Shown piece after piece: positions 8,641 through 11,169 of a stretch of 11,169 bases of DNA. Every line of letters starts with the position of its first letter. Position 1 is the stretch's first letter. This DNA is from Sulfuricurvum sp. (lineage in GTDB: Bacteria; Campylobacterota; Campylobacteria; Campylobacterales; Sulfurimonadaceae). A program made the translations under genes and the position numbers. The stretch spans positions 1 to 11,169 of the forward strand of contig JAGXHZ010000005.1 in the NCBI GenBank assembly GCA_024635855.1, written 5' to 3'. The notes below the pieces were generated by a model. The model was not told the DNA's origin and did not search any database. It saw nothing but the letters and a program-made list of their open reading frames with translations.

Positions 8641-8650
8641 GAAAAGAAAA

Positions 8651-9226
8651 ATGAAACATATTATCAGTGCAAAAAACATTATGCTTGGAGCCACAGGAAT
8701 CGCCGTATTAACTGCTCTAAGCGGTTGCCAAAGCGCCCCAGAAGAACAGCAAGCTACAGAGGGACAAAATAAATTTCTAGTGGTGGAACAACAGCCTGGC
8801 GGAAAATACGTTATCATCGAAGAGATGCCAACCACAGGTCCAAGCCGCGCGATTATCAAAGAGACCGATGAAAACGGTACGGTGAATGAACGTGTCATGA
8901 GTGAAGCCGAAATGAAAGAGATGGCGGATCAAGAGTATAAAAAAATGCAAGAGGGGAAATCTGAACTCAATGCCGAACCTCACGGCGAGGGGATGGGTTT
9001 GGCAGGAACTATTTTAGCTGCTGCCGGTGGTGCATTGCTTGGAAATATGATTGGAAATGCGTTAATGAATAATAAAAATGTTCAAAGACACCAAGATGTC
9101 TCTAATCGCTCGGCGTATCATAAATCTGCAGCTGGCGGATCATCCACGGCTAACTCAGGTAAAAAAAGCTTTTTTGGAAACAAAGGTGCAAGTAGTACCT
9201 CTTCTTCTAGCAGTTACGGAGGATAA
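8651..9226 (+). CDS. UPF0323-family lipoprotein with glycine zipper and C-terminal Gly-Gly
   Basis: The 191-residue product is a predicted lipoprotein. It has a basic N-terminus, a hydrophobic core (about 10-23) and the lipobox LSGC with the lipidated Cys26. The next residue is Gln, not Asp, so sorting to the outer membrane is expected. A small folded region follows (about 41-105; FLVVEQQPGGKYVIIEEMP). Then comes a glycine-zipper helix (Gly127, Gly131, Gly135 within about 114-138). The tail is disordered and rich in Ser, Gly, Ala and Lys, and ends SSSSSYGG. It resembles UPF0323 lipoproteins known from Campylobacterota (C. jejuni Cj0371, from memory), whose molecular function is unknown. ATG 8651 is chosen because AGGA (8639-8642) lies eight bases upstream and the signal peptide starts there; a longer in-frame extension back to 8558 would sit inside the preceding gene and spoil the signal peptide. 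The ATP-grasp ligase gene follows after two bases. Confidence 0.85.
   Translation: MKHIISAKNIMLGATGIAVLTALSGCQSAPEEQQATEGQNKFLVVEQQPGGKYVIIEEMPTTGPSRAIIKETDENGTVNERVMSEAEMKEMADQEYKKMQEGKSELNAEPHGEGMGLAGTILAAAGGALLGNMIGNALMNNKNVQRHQDVSNRSAYHKSAAGGSSTANSGKKSFFGNKGASSTSSSSSYGG
9218..9223 (+). promoter_or_regulatory. Ribosome binding site inside the lipoprotein's Gly-Gly codons
   Basis: GGAGGA, a near-perfect Shine-Dalgarno sequence, is formed by the last two sense codons (Gly-Gly) of the lipoprotein. It lies five bases before the ATG at 9229, with the TAA stop (9224-9226) in between. Translation of the two genes is therefore very likely coupled, and expression of the ligase should be strong. 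Confidence 0.8.
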
Positions 9227-9228
9227 AT

Positions 9229-10407
9229 ATGGTATTACTTCAAACGATTAACCCCATTAATGACACAACCCTTGAAGAAATTAGTTTTGCATGGCATACT
9301 GACAGTGACGAAAGTAAATACGTTGCGGATGAACTCGTTATCGTAACGGATCATGAGGCTGAAGCCTATTACGAATGCGTCAATGAACTTTATGATATGT
9401 ACGCAACGGCTGCACAACACGTTATCGACAATAACCTCTTTTTTGAATTGGGAATTCCGTTTAATCTCATTGATACCATCAAAAAAAGCTGGGACAACGA
9501 TGTCCATTGGCACCTCTATGGTCGCTTCGATTTAGCAGGAGGAATTGATGGAAAACCCATCAAACTCATCGAATTCAATGCCGATACCCCAACCTCCCTT
9601 TTTGAAACTGCCATACTCCAATGGGCTATTCTCAAACACAACAACATGGATGAAGAGCGTCAATTTAACAACATCTATGAAGCCATCAGTGAAAATTTTC
9701 GCCGTCTTGTCACCCTCTTTGATGAACCAAGTGAGTTTGAAAAACACTACGATGGATGGAAAATTCTTTTTAGCTCTGTGAGTGGAAATACCGAAGAGGA
9801 ACAAACTGTCAGATTATTGCAGCAAATGGCAATCGATGCTGGATTTGAAACAGGATTTGAACCGCTTGGAGGCGTTAAATTTGACGAAGAGGGGATTTAT
9901 GACAGCAATGAAATTCCTTACGAATACTGGTTTAAACTTTTCCCGTGGGAAGACATTGCCATCGATGAAAACGAACTTGCAGTTTTGCTTACTACCATCA
10001 TGAACAATCAAAAAGCAATCATCCTCAATCCCGCCTACACATTACTCTTCCAATCCAAAGGGATGCTGAAAATACTCTGCGACCTTTTCCCAGAGTCGCC
10101 GTATCTCCTGAAAACCTCCTATGAACCGCTTCAAGGAGTATCTTGCGTTGAAAAGCGTATGTTTGGTCGTGAAGGGGCGAATGTAAAGATTTTGGATGCG
10201 TCTGGCAACGTGCTCGAAGCCAATGACGGTCCCTACGGTAATTTCAAACCAATCTATCAAGAATACGTCGAGTTCCCAAAAGATGCAAAAGGAAACAGCT
10301 ACCAAGCAGGGGTATTTTTTGCCTATGAAGCATGCGGATTAGGGTTTCGTCGCGGTGGCAAAATTTTGAATAATATGTCAAAATTCGTGGGGCATGTACT
10401 GCGCTAA
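9229..10407 (+). CDS. Glutathionylspermidine synthase-family ATP-grasp ligase (YgiC/YjfC-like)
   Basis: This 392-residue protein matches the synthetase half of glutathionylspermidine synthase, which activates a glycine carboxylate with ATP and joins it to an amine. It is the length of the stand-alone E. coli homologues YgiC and YjfC and lacks the N-terminal CHAP amidase of bifunctional GspSA. Family motifs seen are YGRFDLAGG (97-105), with Arg99 and Asp101 matching the substrate/Mg residues R316 and D318 of E. coli GspS; IEFNADTPTSLFE (114-126), with the metal pair Glu115/Asn117; SKGML (276-280); Lys309 and GREGANV (313-319) in the ATP-binding part; and the C-terminal block with CGLGFRRGG (369-377). 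The catalytic set looks intact, so it is probably an active ligase. The substrate is unknown. Most Campylobacterota lack glutathione synthesis, so the family name should not be read as proof of glutathionylspermidine production. It is the last gene of the carB run. Confidence 0.87.
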   Translation: MVLLQTINPINDTTLEEISFAWHTDSDESKYVADELVIVTDHEAEAYYECVNELYDMYATAAQHVIDNNLFFELGIPFNLIDTIKKSWDNDVHWHLYGRFDLAGGIDGKPIKLIEFNADTPTSLFETAILQWAILKHNNMDEERQFNNIYEAISENFRRLVTLFDEPSEFEKHYDGWKILFSSVSGNTEEEQTVRLLQQMAIDAGFETGFEPLGGVKFDEEGIYDSNEIPYEYWFKLFPWEDIAIDENELAVLLTTIMNNQKAIILNPAYTLLFQSKGMLKILCDLFPESPYLLKTSYEPLQGVSCVEKRMFGREGANVKILDASGNVLEANDGPYGNFKPIYQEYVEFPKDAKGNSYQAGVFFAYEACGLGFRRGGKILNNMSKFVGHVLR

Positions 10408-10421
10408 AATCCCTCTCTACA

Positions 10422-10450
10422 AAACCGCATCACGACAGTGATGTCGGTTT
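10422..10450. terminator. Predicted bidirectional terminator between convergent genes
   Basis: A hairpin is formed by AAACCGCATCAC (10422-10433) and its complement GTGATG (10438-10443) plus CGGTTT (10445-10450). It has a GACA tetraloop and a single bulged T at 10444, giving 12 base pairs. A-runs on one side and T-runs on the other give a short U-tail in both directions (TTT on plus, TTTT on minus). It lies 15 bases after the ligase stop and covers the last codons and stop of the minus-strand EAL gene. The position between converging genes supports a shared terminator. The U-tails are short, so efficiency is uncertain. Confidence 0.6.
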
Positions 10451-11169
10451 ACCGGTAAAGTACCCTTGCGAATAATCTACACCAAGTTCTTTGATCGTAT
10501 TATAGATGACCTCGTCTCCGACAAATTCCGCAATCGTCTTAGCATCAATTTTCTGTGCGAAATCGATAATCGTTTCAACAATAATATGGTGGCGCCGATT
10601 GCCAGAAATCTCTCGTATCAGCGAACCGTCTATTTTGATGTAATCAACACTAAGCTTTAGAATATTTTCAAAATTAGAGTACCCCGTCCCGAAATCATCG
10701 ATGGCTATTTTCGCCCCCAATGCTTTGACCTGCGTAATAAACTGTGTCACTTCATCATAATTCTCAATCCCCTCAGATTCCAAAATCTCAAATACGACTC
10801 TGGAGGCGGTACCCGTTTCGGTAATCGTTTTAATAATCTCGCTTACCGTATGGGGATTACGGATATCACTGTCGGATAGGTTAATTGAAAATTCTTCCTT
10901 CCGTAATGCAAAAAGGGTACAGGCTTGATAAACTACTTCAAGGGTAATTTGGGGATAAAGCTTTGTTTGTTTCGCGATGGGTAAAAATTCTATCGGCGGT
11001 ATAATATTGCCCTCTTCGTCTATCATGCGGACTAACGTTTCATATTTGTCTACGGCACCTGTTTTTAGATTGATAATCGGCTGATAATGGCAGATAATGC
11101 GACGCTCAAAAAGCGCTCTTCGTACATGTGAAGCCATTGTCAGATTAGCACGATAGTGTTCTTCAACCC
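10430..11169 (-). CDS. EAL-domain cyclic-di-GMP phosphodiesterase, C-terminal part; 5' end outside window
   Basis: The visible 245 codons encode a whole EAL domain, which hydrolyses cyclic-di-GMP to linear pGpG and so influences motility and biofilm formation. The frame stays open to the window edge. Ten residues precede the first Met (11137) and read as a helical linker, so the real protein is larger, probably with GGDEF or sensor domains before the EAL domain. Numbered from that Met, the catalytic set is complete: Glu33 in the signature (ETL instead of EAL), Asn86, Glu117 (FEILES), Asp147-Asp148 (DDFGTGYS), Lys168 (YIKID), Glu204 (AEF) and Gln224 (QGYFTGKP). The substitution in the EAL triplet keeps the metal-binding Glu. 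It is therefore expected to be an active phosphodiesterase. It converges on the ligase gene, with 22 bases between the two coding regions. Confidence 0.9.
   Translation of the reverse strand, partial: VEEHYRANLTMASHVRRALFERRIICHYQPIINLKTGAVDKYETLVRMIDEEGNIIPPIEFLPIAKQTKLYPQITLEVVYQACTLFALRKEEFSINLSDSDIRNPHTVSEIIKTITETGTASRVVFEILESEGIENYDEVTQFITQVKALGAKIAIDDFGTGYSNFENILKLSVDYIKIDGSLIREISGNRRHHIIVETIIDFAQKIDAKTIAEFVGDEVIYNTIKELGVDYSQGYFTGKPTSLS

Noticed and set aside
8558..8650. Extended start for the lipoprotein inside the preceding gene
   Set aside because: The extra 31 residues would precede the signal peptide and block lipoprotein export. AGGA at 8639-8642 points to the ATG at 8651.
9229..10407. 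Bifunctional glutathionylspermidine synthetase/amidase
   Set aside because: No CHAP amidase domain is present; only the ATP-grasp ligase part is encoded, starting at its own well-placed ATG.
1..11169. Defence system, mobile element, CRISPR array, tRNA or other RNA gene
   Set aside because: Almost every base is accounted for by conserved core genes. The gaps are at most 82 bases and hold only promoter-like or terminator-like sequence.

Overview
The window looks like a stretch of core chromosome from a member of the Campylobacterota, most likely a free-living, sulfur-oxidising type such as Sulfuricurvum or Sulfurimonas. The genus guess is inference from protein character, gene order and AT-rich promoters. 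The order fabZ-lpxA-clpX-mreB-mreC is, from memory, the order found in Helicobacter pylori. The UPF0323 lipoprotein next to a glutathionylspermidine-synthase-like gene is, from memory, also found in Campylobacter jejuni. I see no tRNA, rRNA, CRISPR array, transposase, phage gene or attachment site. Gene density is very high: the longest stretch without a gene is 82 bases.

Layout. (1) Positions 1-547 hold the C-terminal end of a Kef-type cation/proton antiporter with a regulatory nucleotide-binding domain; its start lies before the window. (2) A promoter near 582-596 drives a tight five-gene envelope and proteostasis operon: fabZ, lpxA, clpX, mreB, mreC (630-4893), with junctions from an 8-base overlap to a 9-base gap. 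It links fatty-acid elongation, the first step of lipid A synthesis, the ClpX unfoldase and the rod-shape cytoskeleton. No mreD or rodA follows mreC. (3) A second promoter (-10 at 4917-4922) starts a four-gene run: carB (arginine and pyrimidine precursor), a very short Sua5/YrdC-family protein, a UPF0323 outer-membrane-type lipoprotein and a stand-alone ATP-grasp ligase of the glutathionylspermidine synthase family (4952-10407). (4) A hairpin at 10422-10450 separates this run from a convergent gene on the minus strand, the C-terminal EAL (cyclic-di-GMP phosphodiesterase) part of a protein that continues past the window.

Most of the window is housekeeping. The part most worth a second look is the lipoprotein/ATP-grasp pair at 8651-10407. 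The lipoprotein has a lipobox, a glycine zipper and a Ser/Gly-rich tail ending in Gly-Gly. The ligase belongs to a family whose known member activates a C-terminal glycine carboxylate. Together they resemble E. coli YgiB-YgiC and could form a lipoprotein-tail modification system. This is a hypothesis, not something the sequence proves.
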